DNA of 26,978 bases, taken from a virus. Positions 14,781-22,876 of the stretch are shown here, in pieces (position 1 is the first letter of the stretch; every line of letters starts with the position of its first letter). Position numbers and translations under genes: made by a program. Where the stretch lies: the IMG/VR virus record IMGVR_UViG_3300043570_003479, positions 1-26,978 of that record; one strand, written 5' to 3'. The notes beneath the pieces were generated by a model that searched no databases, was not told where the DNA came from, and saw only the letters and a program-made list of their open reading frames with translations.

Positions 14781-15271
14781 TGCAGTTTGATACACTAAAT
14801 AATAAAAAAATGATAGATGGTAAGTACAAATTTACCAAGCCTACTCTTGTATTTCTAGAAAACAATGAAATAATAAATGAGCATACTGTTACCGAAGATC
14901 AGGTAGGTAGAATTGATTTAATTTCATTACTATATTATAGAAACGCAAACTATTGTGATTACATATTAAAATGGAATGGTATTTCAAATCCATTTTCTAT
15001 TAAATTAGGAGACGTTTTAGAGATTCCAAACCACAGACAGGCTCTTAAAGCTGTCAAAGAAATTAAAGTCTTAAATACAACAAATGAACCTTCAATTAGA
15101 GACCAGTTTGTCGACACTAAAAGACTTCCGGTTAAAGACGCGAAGAGGATTGAATATTTACAAAGAAAGGCAGCACAAAAACCAAATGGAGCAAAACAAA
15201 TTTTGCCTCCAAATATCCTAAAAGAAGGAGACACTAATATTAAAATCGGTAACGGTCAAATTAGAATTTAA
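14780..15271 (+). CDS. Baseplate wedge protein, gp53/LysM-like
   Basis: A 163-residue protein with a LysM-like fold pattern at about 36-84: TVTEDQVGRIDLISLLYYRN, then YILKWNGISNPFSIKLGDVL and EIP. In contractile phages such domains occur in T4 gp53 and P2 gpX, placed next to hub and spike genes as here. The C-terminal part is basic (ends TNIKIGNGQIRI). It overlaps the stop codons of its neighbours by one base at each side (ATG after TAA sharing the A), so expression is tightly coupled. Confidence 0.75.
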   Translation: MQFDTLNNKKMIDGKYKFTKPTLVFLENNEIINEHTVTEDQVGRIDLISLLYYRNANYCDYILKWNGISNPFSIKLGDVLEIPNHRQALKAVKEIKVLNTTNEPSIRDQFVDTKRLPVKDAKRIEYLQRKAAQKPNGAKQILPPNILKEGDTNIKIGNGQIRI

Positions 15272-17232
15272 TGGCATCAATTAACAATCATATTCTTACA
15301 ATAACAGAGCCTACTATTAAATTAGATGAGGTAGTTTTTGAATCGTTTGGTGAGAAAGAAGGTGATGCAACCAAAGTAGAAACAAGTAAAGGTTATTTAA
15401 TAATGATTTCTATTAATGGATATGTTTTTAGTGATAAAGACGTTTTAAACATGACATTAGATTGCAATGGTTCTCTTCCTACTATAGAACTTACTCTTTC
15501 CGATAATCAAGGGCTATTTACGATTGATACGTTTCCTAGAGATGGAGATGTTATAAATTTTAGAATGGGTACTCTTGAGAAGACGTCATATAAAGATATT
15601 CGAATAGATTTTGATATTACAACAGCAGACCAGCCTAAACAAAACTCAAATGTTAAAGGAGGAAAGTATAGTTTTTCAGGAAGGATTAAAGTTCCAGGAC
15701 TATATGCTGATGAATGTAAATCTTATGGAACAGGAACTTCTTTAGACCATATTGAATCAATTGCAAATGATTTAAAACTTGGAGTTGCAACAAACATTGA
15801 TTCGGCTGATGATAAGATGAACCTAATCCTACCTTATAATAGTAGATTTGATACATTGGAAGATTTGGTAAAACACTCCTATATTGACGAGGATAGCTTT
15901 CAGGCCTATTGTATTGATCAATTCTATTATGTCAACTATGTAAATTTAAACACTCTATTAGAATCTGAAGAGACTATTGAAGATGTTATTGCAGCATATG
16001 ATAGAGAAATGAATGATGTTCCTGGAAATGGGTCTGAAGACGCTGCAAATCAAACTAAAAAACCACTTATACTAACCAATCATAAGAGAGACGCAGGTAC
16101 TAACTTATTTATAGAGGCGCAGTCTCTAGCAAATAGTACCGGAGACAAGGCGAAAAAGAATGGTTATAAAAGAACCCTTCAATTTTTTGAAAATGATTCG
16201 GATGAAGGATTGGTAAGTCATGATATTGAACCGCTTGCAAGTAAAAATATGTCAGACCTTGAAGAACCTATGAAGGGTCGAAGAGATGAAGACCGATATA
16301 AAGGTGAAACCAAGACTAAATACACTGGTAGAAAAAACGCAGATCCCGAAACATCGCACACACACTTAAATTACGAGTATTCCGCAGTAAGTAATGCGCA
16401 AAACTTGGATGAGGTTAAAAAAATGTCACTTGAAGTTTCATTGGCATCTTTTAATCCTGCAATTCATTTGTATCAAAAATTACCAATTGCTATTTATACA
16501 AACCAACAAGAAAAATTAGGTGCAGATAAAGTTATAAAAACTGCTAAAAAAGAAAAGGGATTTGATACCACTGTAGAAGAAGACAAGTCAACCGTAGATC
16601 CTGGAGAATATGTACTTGATGAATTTTTATCAGCATATTATGTTGTTGGAGGAATTGAATATACGTTTAAAGCAGGTTTCCCTTCTATTAAACAAAAATT
16701 AAAATTGCTAAGAAGAGAATGGCCAAGCAGAATTAATAATATTAATCCAGAAACAGTAGCTCCTCCTGCTGCTAAACCGACGCCTGCAACTCCACCTCCT
16801 ACGCCGCCTGCAACTCCGGCACCGGTTCCACCGCCGCCGCCAGCACCGCCTAAAAAAGAAGAACCATTAAAGATCGATATTACGATGAATGGTGGAGATG
16901 TTCAACAAGATACTTGGTCTCCATTCCAAAGTCAAAACAAATATGTTCTGCTAACTGGAAGTTATACAGCAAATAGACCACAAGGCGAATTGGTATTTGA
17001 TTCATTTAGTGCAACAATAGATCAGGTTGCTGGTTTAGGAGATAGTTTCGATATTAACGAAAGTAATGGAATGCGGGTTAAAAAAGATGGTGGAATTCTT
17101 ATAGATATGAGGACCGAAGCAGGTCCTATGGAAGAAGGAAAATATACACTAATTGTTACCTTAAAGGCAGAAGGAAAAACATTTAAAAAAGGACCAATAA
17201 GCTTTAATGTAGTAGACGTTCCAAAACAATAG
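15271..17232 (+). CDS. Baseplate hub protein (gp27/gpD-like) with C-terminal appendage
   Basis: A 653-residue protein. The first 490 residues fit the hub barrel family (T4 gp27, P2 gpD): PTIELTLSDNQGLFTIDTFP, GDVINFRMGTLE, then SLDHIESIANDLKLGV and YIDEDSFQAYCIDQFYYVNY, then a long charged loop (about 250-375) and YEYSAVSNAQNLDEVKKMSL. A proline-rich linker (about 495-530, PVPPPPPAPPKKEEP) leads to a C-terminal beta-sandwich (about 535-653) ending GKTFKKGPISFNVVDVPKQ, an Ig-like appendage not found in T4 gp27. Gene order LysM, hub, tube-like protein, spike supports this. The hub should form the trimer on which the spike sits. Confidence 0.8.
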   Translation: MASINNHILTITEPTIKLDEVVFESFGEKEGDATKVETSKGYLIMISINGYVFSDKDVLNMTLDCNGSLPTIELTLSDNQGLFTIDTFPRDGDVINFRMGTLEKTSYKDIRIDFDITTADQPKQNSNVKGGKYSFSGRIKVPGLYADECKSYGTGTSLDHIESIANDLKLGVATNIDSADDKMNLILPYNSRFDTLEDLVKHSYIDEDSFQAYCIDQFYYVNYVNLNTLLESEETIEDVIAAYDREMNDVPGNGSEDAANQTKKPLILTNHKRDAGTNLFIEAQSLANSTGDKAKKNGYKRTLQFFENDSDEGLVSHDIEPLASKNMSDLEEPMKGRRDEDRYKGETKTKYTGRKNADPETSHTHLNYEYSAVSNAQNLDEVKKMSLEVSLASFNPAIHLYQKLPIAIYTNQQEKLGADKVIKTAKKEKGFDTTVEEDKSTVDPGEYVLDEFLSAYYVVGGIEYTFKAGFPSIKQKLKLLRREWPSRINNINPETVAPPAAKPTPATPPPTPPATPAPVPPPPPAPPKKEEPLKIDITMNGGDVQQDTWSPFQSQNKYVLLTGSYTANRPQGELVFDSFSATIDQVAGLGDSFDINESNGMRVKKDGGILIDMRTEAGPMEEGKYTLIVTLKAEGKTFKKGPISFNVVDVPKQ

Positions 17233-17261
17233 TACCGTTAAATAAAAATAATATATAATAC

Positions 17262-18473
17262 ATGTCAGATTTTAAAACAACAATGGATTTTAGAAAGGGT
17301 TCCTATAAGAAATACCCTTACCAAGATCCAACGTACCTTTCTTTTGCTCTATTATTCGATTTTTATGATATAGAAAGTTCGCCACTTCTTGCTGGAGGGG
17401 CTGAGGCATTTTTAAAAGATCTGGCAGATAGAGACAAAGGAAGCACATTTTATGCAGAAAGATTAAATGATTTACAGAATTTTATAAAAACTCTACAAAC
17501 AATTAATACTGAATTGCCTTGGTTTTGGCAATCATTTAAGGGACTTGAAAGACTACAACAATACGATCCTTTAAACGCATATATTGGAGGTGATGATGCA
17601 AAATTTGAAATTGAAACCTTAGAATCTTTAAATCTTACAATTTCAGGTTTAATGCACTTATATAGAAGAGCAATATTCGATGAGAGAAAATGGAGTTATA
17701 TAATTCCCGCCAACTTAAGAAAGTTTAGAATGTGGGTATACGTTACTGAAGTACGTTCAATTGCAATTGTAGAAAATGTAAAGGTAAATGGAATTCCTAA
17801 AAAAATGGATAAAAGCGTAATAACAGGGTTTCCCGGTAATTTTAAGCCAAAAATTGATGTTGAAAATAAAAATGCAGGTATTTCTGGACCAGAAGGTCGT
17901 CCTTACTTTTTAATAGGAGCAAAATATTGTGAGTTTGATTTAGCATCCGGAACTACTATTTTTGCAGATCTTAGTAAAAATCCTGAGATGGCAAAAGAGG
18001 CACTTAGTATTAAATATGAAAAAATTGAAAAGGTAGAGGCAAGAGTATTGAATGCAATCATTACGCAAAGCTACGCAGAAGCTCAATTGTCTCCTGCCCC
18101 TGACAAAGAAATGCTTTCAAATGAATCAAAAACTCCTCTTGAATTTGCTAAAGATAAAATAAAAGGTAAAATTGATAGCGCAGTCGCGAGTGCAAAAGAA
18201 GACCTTAAGGCGCTTGCCGAAAAAAAGAAGGCGGAATTACTTCAAAAGCTAAAAGACGAAACAATTAATAGAATTCCTAAATTTGAAAATGTATTTCAAA
18301 ATGTTGTAAGAAGGGCAGATCAAGCTTCTACTACTGCATTAAATGAAGTCGTAGCAGGTAGAAATATAGGAGCAGCTATTAAAGCAAATGTATATGGAAT
18401 CCTACCGGGTACTACAATAGGACAAGGACTTAATAAAGCAGCAGTTAATAACTTAGGTAACATTTATAAATAA
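17262..18473 (+). CDS. Tail-tube-like baseplate protein
   Basis: A 403-residue protein. N-terminus DFRKGSYKKYPYQDPTYLSF; a block at about 148-168 (IPANLRKFRMWVYVTEVRSI) and one at 220-260 (GAKYCEFDLASGTTIFADLS, then ALSIKYEKIEKVEARVL) follow the strand pattern of tail-tube domains, which also occur in tube-initiator proteins such as T4 gp48/gp54. A Lys/Ala/Glu-rich helix (about 285-345) and a Gly/Ala-rich tail follow. Located between hub and spike, it may form the tube-hub adaptor. Its stop overlaps the spike start by one base. Structural role likely; identity inferred. Confidence 0.72.
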   Translation: MSDFKTTMDFRKGSYKKYPYQDPTYLSFALLFDFYDIESSPLLAGGAEAFLKDLADRDKGSTFYAERLNDLQNFIKTLQTINTELPWFWQSFKGLERLQQYDPLNAYIGGDDAKFEIETLESLNLTISGLMHLYRRAIFDERKWSYIIPANLRKFRMWVYVTEVRSIAIVENVKVNGIPKKMDKSVITGFPGNFKPKIDVENKNAGISGPEGRPYFLIGAKYCEFDLASGTTIFADLSKNPEMAKEALSIKYEKIEKVEARVLNAIITQSYAEAQLSPAPDKEMLSNESKTPLEFAKDKIKGKIDSAVASAKEDLKALAEKKKAELLQKLKDETINRIPKFENVFQNVVRRADQASTTALNEVVAGRNIGAAIKANVYGILPGTTIGQGLNKAAVNNLGNIYK

Positions 18474-19192
18474 TGGCGACAGATACCGAATTAGAAAAGG
18501 ATAACCTTAGAGAAACTCACTGGATAGGTGAAGTTGTAGATAACGCAGATCCAAAGAATTGGGGAAGATGCAGGGTTAAGGTGTTTGGTAAGTTTGATAA
18601 ACTACCAAATGATGCTATTCCATGGGCAACGCCAATGAATAGAGACCTTGTAGGTGCGCACAATACTCCAAATGTAGGAACTGTAGTTGCAGTTCGTTTT
18701 GACAATGGAAATCTCTATCACCCTGAATATTGGTTTCAGATTAACCAAAGCAAAGCCCTTAAAGCAGATGTTCTTGATAAATCTGGTGCAGCGCATAATG
18801 TTGTTTCATTAATATACGACGAAGTAAGAAATATTAGAATCTATCATTCGCCTGAAGATGGATTGGTAATTACAAGAGGAACCGGAGCTAAAGAACGTCC
18901 ATTAATTCAAATTGATGAAAAGGGATTTATTAAAATTTCAACAAGTGAAAAAATATTCCTTGATTCTGGAAACATATTCTTAAGTAATACCGGAGAGGGA
19001 AGCGAAAATGAGGCTGAGCCTGCAGTTCGCGGAGTCTCTCTAGAGAAATGGTTAAATAAATTATTAGATGATTATAAAGCGCATATACATCCAACGCCAA
19101 CGGGCCCTTCAGGTCCTCCTTCTCCACCGACTCCTTCGACAGTTTCAAGTCTTAAAAGTTCACATATAACATATCAGCAAAAGAATAAATAA
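18473..19192 (+). CDS. Tail spike / central baseplate spike (gp5/gpV-like)
   Basis: A 239-residue protein forming the membrane-piercing tip under the hub. The N-terminal OB-fold (about 12-90) reads THWIGEVVDNADPKNWGRCR, AIPWATPMN, and GTVVAVRFDNGNLYHPEYW, as in T4 gp5 and P2 gpV. Short repeated beta strands (about 100-185; IRIYHSPEDGLVITRG, IKISTSEKIFLDSGNIFLS) fit a trimeric beta-helix. The C-terminus has HIH (204-206) before PTPTGPSGPPSPPTP; P2 gpV and phi92 gp138 bind an iron ion through an HxH tip. Unlike T4 gp5 there is no lysozyme domain between OB-fold and helix, so cell-wall cutting must come from another protein. Confidence 0.85.
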   Translation: MATDTELEKDNLRETHWIGEVVDNADPKNWGRCRVKVFGKFDKLPNDAIPWATPMNRDLVGAHNTPNVGTVVAVRFDNGNLYHPEYWFQINQSKALKADVLDKSGAAHNVVSLIYDEVRNIRIYHSPEDGLVITRGTGAKERPLIQIDEKGFIKISTSEKIFLDSGNIFLSNTGEGSENEAEPAVRGVSLEKWLNKLLDDYKAHIHPTPTGPSGPPSPPTPSTVSSLKSSHITYQQKNK

Positions 19193-19223
19193 TTGGGATA
19201 AATATCCTATAAATTAACTCAAT

Positions 19224-21518
19224 ATGCCTGCACAGTGGCCAATATTTATTAATAACCTTTCCAAAAAACTGGCCAGTAGAACTTCTAAAGGTCCAGATGA
19301 TATTGGTACGTTTGTTGCTAATGAATATTTTAATGCTGTTAAAACTGCACAAACTCCATTTGGAAATTTACATAAATCTGGACAAAAACCTATACTTGAA
19401 GCTGGGTTTAAAAAGGCGTTCAATATGTTATTCAAATCTCTTGAACCTCAATTAGAAGATAAATTTGGAAACCCACTATACGATGACATGTTTCAAAGAC
19501 TTCCTGGAATAGATTTAAGTATGAATCCAGATTGTGACTTTGAAGAGTGGACCATAAAGAATAAACAAACAATAACGCCCTTCGAATTCTACCCCCTGTT
19601 TCCTACAACATGTATAATTCCAAAGCCAATTGTTCCGGAAATAAATATTTTTGGAGATATCGGCATTAGTTCTGAAATTCCTGAAACAATTACTTCCGAA
19701 AATGTCGATAGACAACCGGAACTTCGATATGTAACAATGTCAGTTTTTGGTGGCGATGGAACTTCTCCATACGAATTTACATATTCATTAAATGGAATCA
19801 TACAACCAACACTGACTTCTGATAGTCAGGGAGTTGTAAGGTTCTTGGCTCCTACTGATCCTGGCAAATATGATTATACTTTTATTAGTGCAATGGATGC
19901 ATCTAAAATGGCAGAAATTAAAAATATTAATAGAAGTGCTTCTATAGAAATAAAAGAAAATTCAAGAGCAGTTGAAGTTAAAGTTGATCCGGCAGTTGCT
20001 CCTTCTCCAAATTTTCAACTTGTAAAACCAATGACTGAAGCTCAAAAGGTCGATGAACTTTTAAATAGAGTCCTTTATGAAAATGATGGAACCGAAGAAT
20101 ATTTAGATTGGATTAATAGACTTTCATACCATGGAGATTTAGCCAAAAAAGTAAGTAAAAAAGCTTTAGATTTTTTTGACAAAGAAGTTACATCTATAAA
20201 AAATGAAGCCAAAGTTGCTGGAATTTCTATATCAAACGCAAGCACAAATAAACCAATAAATATTAGTATTTTTAATTCTCAATATTCATTAGATGCTGCT
20301 AAAACCGCTTTAAAAAAGGTAGAAGCAGCGTATGACGTGTTTAATAAACCCGTATATTCGTATAACGCTAAAAAAAATGAACAACTAATTGCGGCACAGG
20401 AGATTCAAAAAAAATATGCATATATTGAAGTAATTAAAGCAAAAATCTATATAGAAAGGGTTGAAATAGCTATTGGAAGATTAAACAATTCTGAATATAA
20501 GCCTGATTCAAGAAATCAGGCAATTGAAAGGTTAAATCTTGAACTTGCAGTAGAATTGCGACTTATAGATATTAATATTGCAAATAAAAATATTAAAAAT
20601 ATTAAAGATATTGATTCAATTGAATTTATAATGGCTAAAGTTAAGATAAATCTAAAAGAATTATCGGTTTTGAATACCCGTAATCGTAATTCAGATGGAA
20701 AAGAAGATATACTAAATAGAGAATTGACAGTATTGGCTCTTCGTGCAATAAAACTTAAAAATAAAATTAAACAAGAAAAATATTCTAATGATAGAATATT
20801 CCAAGAAGAGCATAGCGATAGACCTGATAACGTTCCGTCATGGATTACATCACGAATAATATGTGTATTTAGCTATGTTAAAGGAATTGATAATAATCAA
20901 AAAGGAGCACCAAGTAAAAATCCAATAATTGCAGCTAATACTACTAGTTATAATAATGGTTACGTTAATTACGGTAACTATAATGGAAATAATTCAAGAA
21001 ATGAAACATTTAGCCAATGGTCTAAGAGAACCGAACCAGGCCGTATAAATGCAAAGTTAACTAAATATGAGATTGAAAAGGTTAAATATAGAGACCTAAA
21101 AATAAGACATATTAATCAAATAGCAGAAGATAATAAAAAGGCTGAAAATCCAGGTGGAGCTGATGATCCGTACTGCGTAATGTCAAAATGTATTATTGAC
21201 TATTGGAAATCTACGGCAGTACAGCCGTTTGCTGCAGCCCCTCCTATATTACCATGTCTAATACCCTCCCCTGGAAAGTACATTCCAATATATTATGGAA
21301 GTGAAGCAAAGTTAGGTGCAGATTTAAGAAAGGCATGGAATACTGGTAAAAGATTTAAAATGGAGCCAACTCTACAAACAGCTACTAAAGCAGTTTCCGC
21401 GGCAGTTGCAGTATCATGTGCAAAACATCTTTTAGAATTAAAGTTTTTATACAATGGACAAATACCGACACCCGGTGGTCCTGTTCCAATGATCGGTTTT
21501 TCACCATTGGCCTTATAA
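19224..21518 (+). CDS. Large multi-domain virion protein with PKD/SprB-like domain
   Basis: A 764-residue protein. Residues 1-140 (MPAQWPIFINNLSKKLASRT) and 650-764 (ILPCLIPSPGKYIPIYYGSE, GQIPTPGGPVPMIG) look like phage structural ends. Between them are a beta domain (about 165-240) with SVFGGDGTSPYEFTYSLNG, resembling the GGxxPYxYxxxxG repeats of PKD/SprB type common in Bacteroidetes surface proteins, a long helical/coiled-coil region (260-560) rich in Lys, Ile and Asn, and an Asn/Gly/Tyr-rich patch (about 573-590). It follows the spike by 31 bases. It may be a large baseplate-peripheral or tape-measure-adjacent protein; the true function is not known. Ends the tail cluster. Confidence 0.78.
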   Translation: MPAQWPIFINNLSKKLASRTSKGPDDIGTFVANEYFNAVKTAQTPFGNLHKSGQKPILEAGFKKAFNMLFKSLEPQLEDKFGNPLYDDMFQRLPGIDLSMNPDCDFEEWTIKNKQTITPFEFYPLFPTTCIIPKPIVPEINIFGDIGISSEIPETITSENVDRQPELRYVTMSVFGGDGTSPYEFTYSLNGIIQPTLTSDSQGVVRFLAPTDPGKYDYTFISAMDASKMAEIKNINRSASIEIKENSRAVEVKVDPAVAPSPNFQLVKPMTEAQKVDELLNRVLYENDGTEEYLDWINRLSYHGDLAKKVSKKALDFFDKEVTSIKNEAKVAGISISNASTNKPINISIFNSQYSLDAAKTALKKVEAAYDVFNKPVYSYNAKKNEQLIAAQEIQKKYAYIEVIKAKIYIERVEIAIGRLNNSEYKPDSRNQAIERLNLELAVELRLIDINIANKNIKNIKDIDSIEFIMAKVKINLKELSVLNTRNRNSDGKEDILNRELTVLALRAIKLKNKIKQEKYSNDRIFQEEHSDRPDNVPSWITSRIICVFSYVKGIDNNQKGAPSKNPIIAANTTSYNNGYVNYGNYNGNNSRNETFSQWSKRTEPGRINAKLTKYEIEKVKYRDLKIRHINQIAEDNKKAENPGGADDPYCVMSKCIIDYWKSTAVQPFAAAPPILPCLIPSPGKYIPIYYGSEAKLGADLRKAWNTGKRFKMEPTLQTATKAVSAAVAVSCAKHLLELKFLYNGQIPTPGGPVPMIGFSPLAL

Positions 21519-21522
21519 AACA

Positions 21523-21532
21523 AATATATAAT
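21523..21532 (+). promoter_or_regulatory. Candidate promoter element AATATATAAT
   Basis: RATATATAMW element just after the stop of the large tail protein and 33 bases before the S1-like gene. It would allow the S1 gene to be expressed apart from the tail cluster. Confidence 0.4.
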
Positions 21533-21565
21533 TTAATAATTTATTAACCTTTTAAAATAAAAATA

Positions 21566-22780
21566 ATGTCACAAGACGTTTTAACTAAACAAACAGAGAA
21601 TCAATCTAACGATATCTCTAACTTCGATTGGGATTTGTATTCTGCAGATTGTCCATCTACTCTTAGAAAGATAAACCACCATGTAAAAGCGCCAGAAGGT
21701 GTTAAGGTGTATTCAAGAGAACCGTACGCTCAAGAACTTCTTAATTTAATGGAAAGTCACTGGAGTGAAAATAATCAAACACATGCGATACATGCTGGAG
21801 AAATGCACACTGGTAAAGTTTACGCAGTAGACATGGAATGGGCATCTATCGATATTGGATATCGAGAAATGGTGTATGTCCAATTGTCAAAAGAATCTGC
21901 AATCTCAAGAGCACGATTAGTTCCTGGAACTGAAATTGCAGTTGAAATTACCGCAGAAAAAAGTAAAAGTACTAGAGGATTTGTATTAGGTTCTGTAGAA
22001 GCTGGTATTAAAGCCGCTACTTTAAGAGATATTTTAGCATCTGCTGAAAATGGAAATACCGCGTATATGGGAACTGTAACAAGTATGATTCCAGGTGGAG
22101 GTTACTTTGTTAATGTACAAGGAGTTGATTGCTTTATGCCAGGATCCCTTGCTGGTATTAATAAACTCGCAGACTTTGGTTCTGTAATTAACACTCAAAT
22201 GTATGTTGTACCAATGAGCTACTCTCCTGAAAAAGGAACAGTAATTGTATCTCACCGAAAGTATCTTCAAGCACTTATTCCAAATGCTATTGAAGACCTT
22301 AGAAATACTCCTGGAGAAACTAAAGAGGGTAACGTAACGGGTTCTACTAAATACGGGGTATTTGTTGAATTTGATAATTGTTTAACTGGAATGATTCATG
22401 CAAATGATTTAAACCCTGAAATGGCAAGAAAACATAAGGCTAGAGAAATTAATCCAGGCGATGTTATTGAGTTTAAGATTAAAGAAATAATCAACAATGA
22501 TAAAATAACGTTGACTCAATTAGAGCATGTCGAAATTAACGATCCATGGGCTGATGTTGCAACTAAATACAAAAGCTTTCCAGTTGAAGTTAAAGGTACA
22601 ATAAAATCTGTAAAAGATTACGGAGTATTTGTAGATGTTGGAGATGGAATTGTTGGACTACTTCACGTTTCAGAGCTTCCTGATAATGTTAAAGTAGATT
22701 CACTTGCAAAGAATGATAGTATCACGGTTCAGATTACAAGAATGGATGTTGCAACCCGCAAAGTATTCTTGAAACTATAA
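21566..22780 (+). CDS. Ribosomal protein S1-like RNA-binding protein (four S1 repeats)
   Basis: A 404-residue protein made of four S1 OB-fold repeats at about 78-145 (GKVYAVDMEWASIDIGYREM), 163-232 (YMGTVTSMIPGGGYFVNVQG), 253-320 (KEGNVTGSTKYGVFVEFDNC) and 339-404 (VKGTIKSVKDYGVFVDVGDG, VGLLHVSELPD), after an unrelated N-terminal 77 residues. In bacteria S1 binds mRNA and brings it to the 30S subunit; cellular S1 usually has six repeats. Phage copies of ribosomal proteins, S1 included, have been reported in viral genomes. This one may favour phage mRNA, which here has no Shine-Dalgarno sequence. A terminator follows. The alternative is another S1-domain protein such as a nuclease accessory factor, but there is no nuclease domain. 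Confidence 0.92.
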   Translation: MSQDVLTKQTENQSNDISNFDWDLYSADCPSTLRKINHHVKAPEGVKVYSREPYAQELLNLMESHWSENNQTHAIHAGEMHTGKVYAVDMEWASIDIGYREMVYVQLSKESAISRARLVPGTEIAVEITAEKSKSTRGFVLGSVEAGIKAATLRDILASAENGNTAYMGTVTSMIPGGGYFVNVQGVDCFMPGSLAGINKLADFGSVINTQMYVVPMSYSPEKGTVIVSHRKYLQALIPNAIEDLRNTPGETKEGNVTGSTKYGVFVEFDNCLTGMIHANDLNPEMARKHKAREINPGDVIEFKIKEIINNDKITLTQLEHVEINDPWADVATKYKSFPVEVKGTIKSVKDYGVFVDVGDGIVGLLHVSELPDNVKVDSLAKNDSITVQITRMDVATRKVFLKL

Positions 22781-22808
22781 TTGTTAATAACTTTAACATA
22801 AAATTAAC

Positions 22809-22837
22809 AACCCAGATTTTTAAGTCTGGGTTTTTTT
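22809..22837 (+). terminator. Intrinsic terminator, near copy of the one at 7222
   Basis: AACCCAGA (22809-22816) pairs with TCTGGGTT (22825-22832), extended inward by a T-G and two T-A pairs, then a T tract to 22837. It ends the S1 unit. Confidence 0.88.
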
Positions 22838-22839
22838 GT

Positions 22840-22863
22840 TTATATTTACATTATAATTAAAAC
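22840..22863 (+). promoter_or_regulatory. Intergenic promoter-like block, copy 3
   Basis: TATATTTACATTAT followed by AATTAAAAC, directly after the terminator and 13 bases before the next start codon. One base shorter than the other two copies. Confidence 0.55.
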
Positions 22864-22876
22864 AGATATATAAAAC

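Noticed and set aside
16756-16855. GC-rich stretch in the hub gene as a sign of gene transfer
   Set aside because: It is fully explained by a Pro/Ala/Thr-rich linker, whose codons are GC-rich.
19195-19208. GGATA-AA-TATCC inverted repeat as terminator between spike and next tail gene
   Set aside because: Stem of five pairs with a two-base loop and no T tract; too weak.
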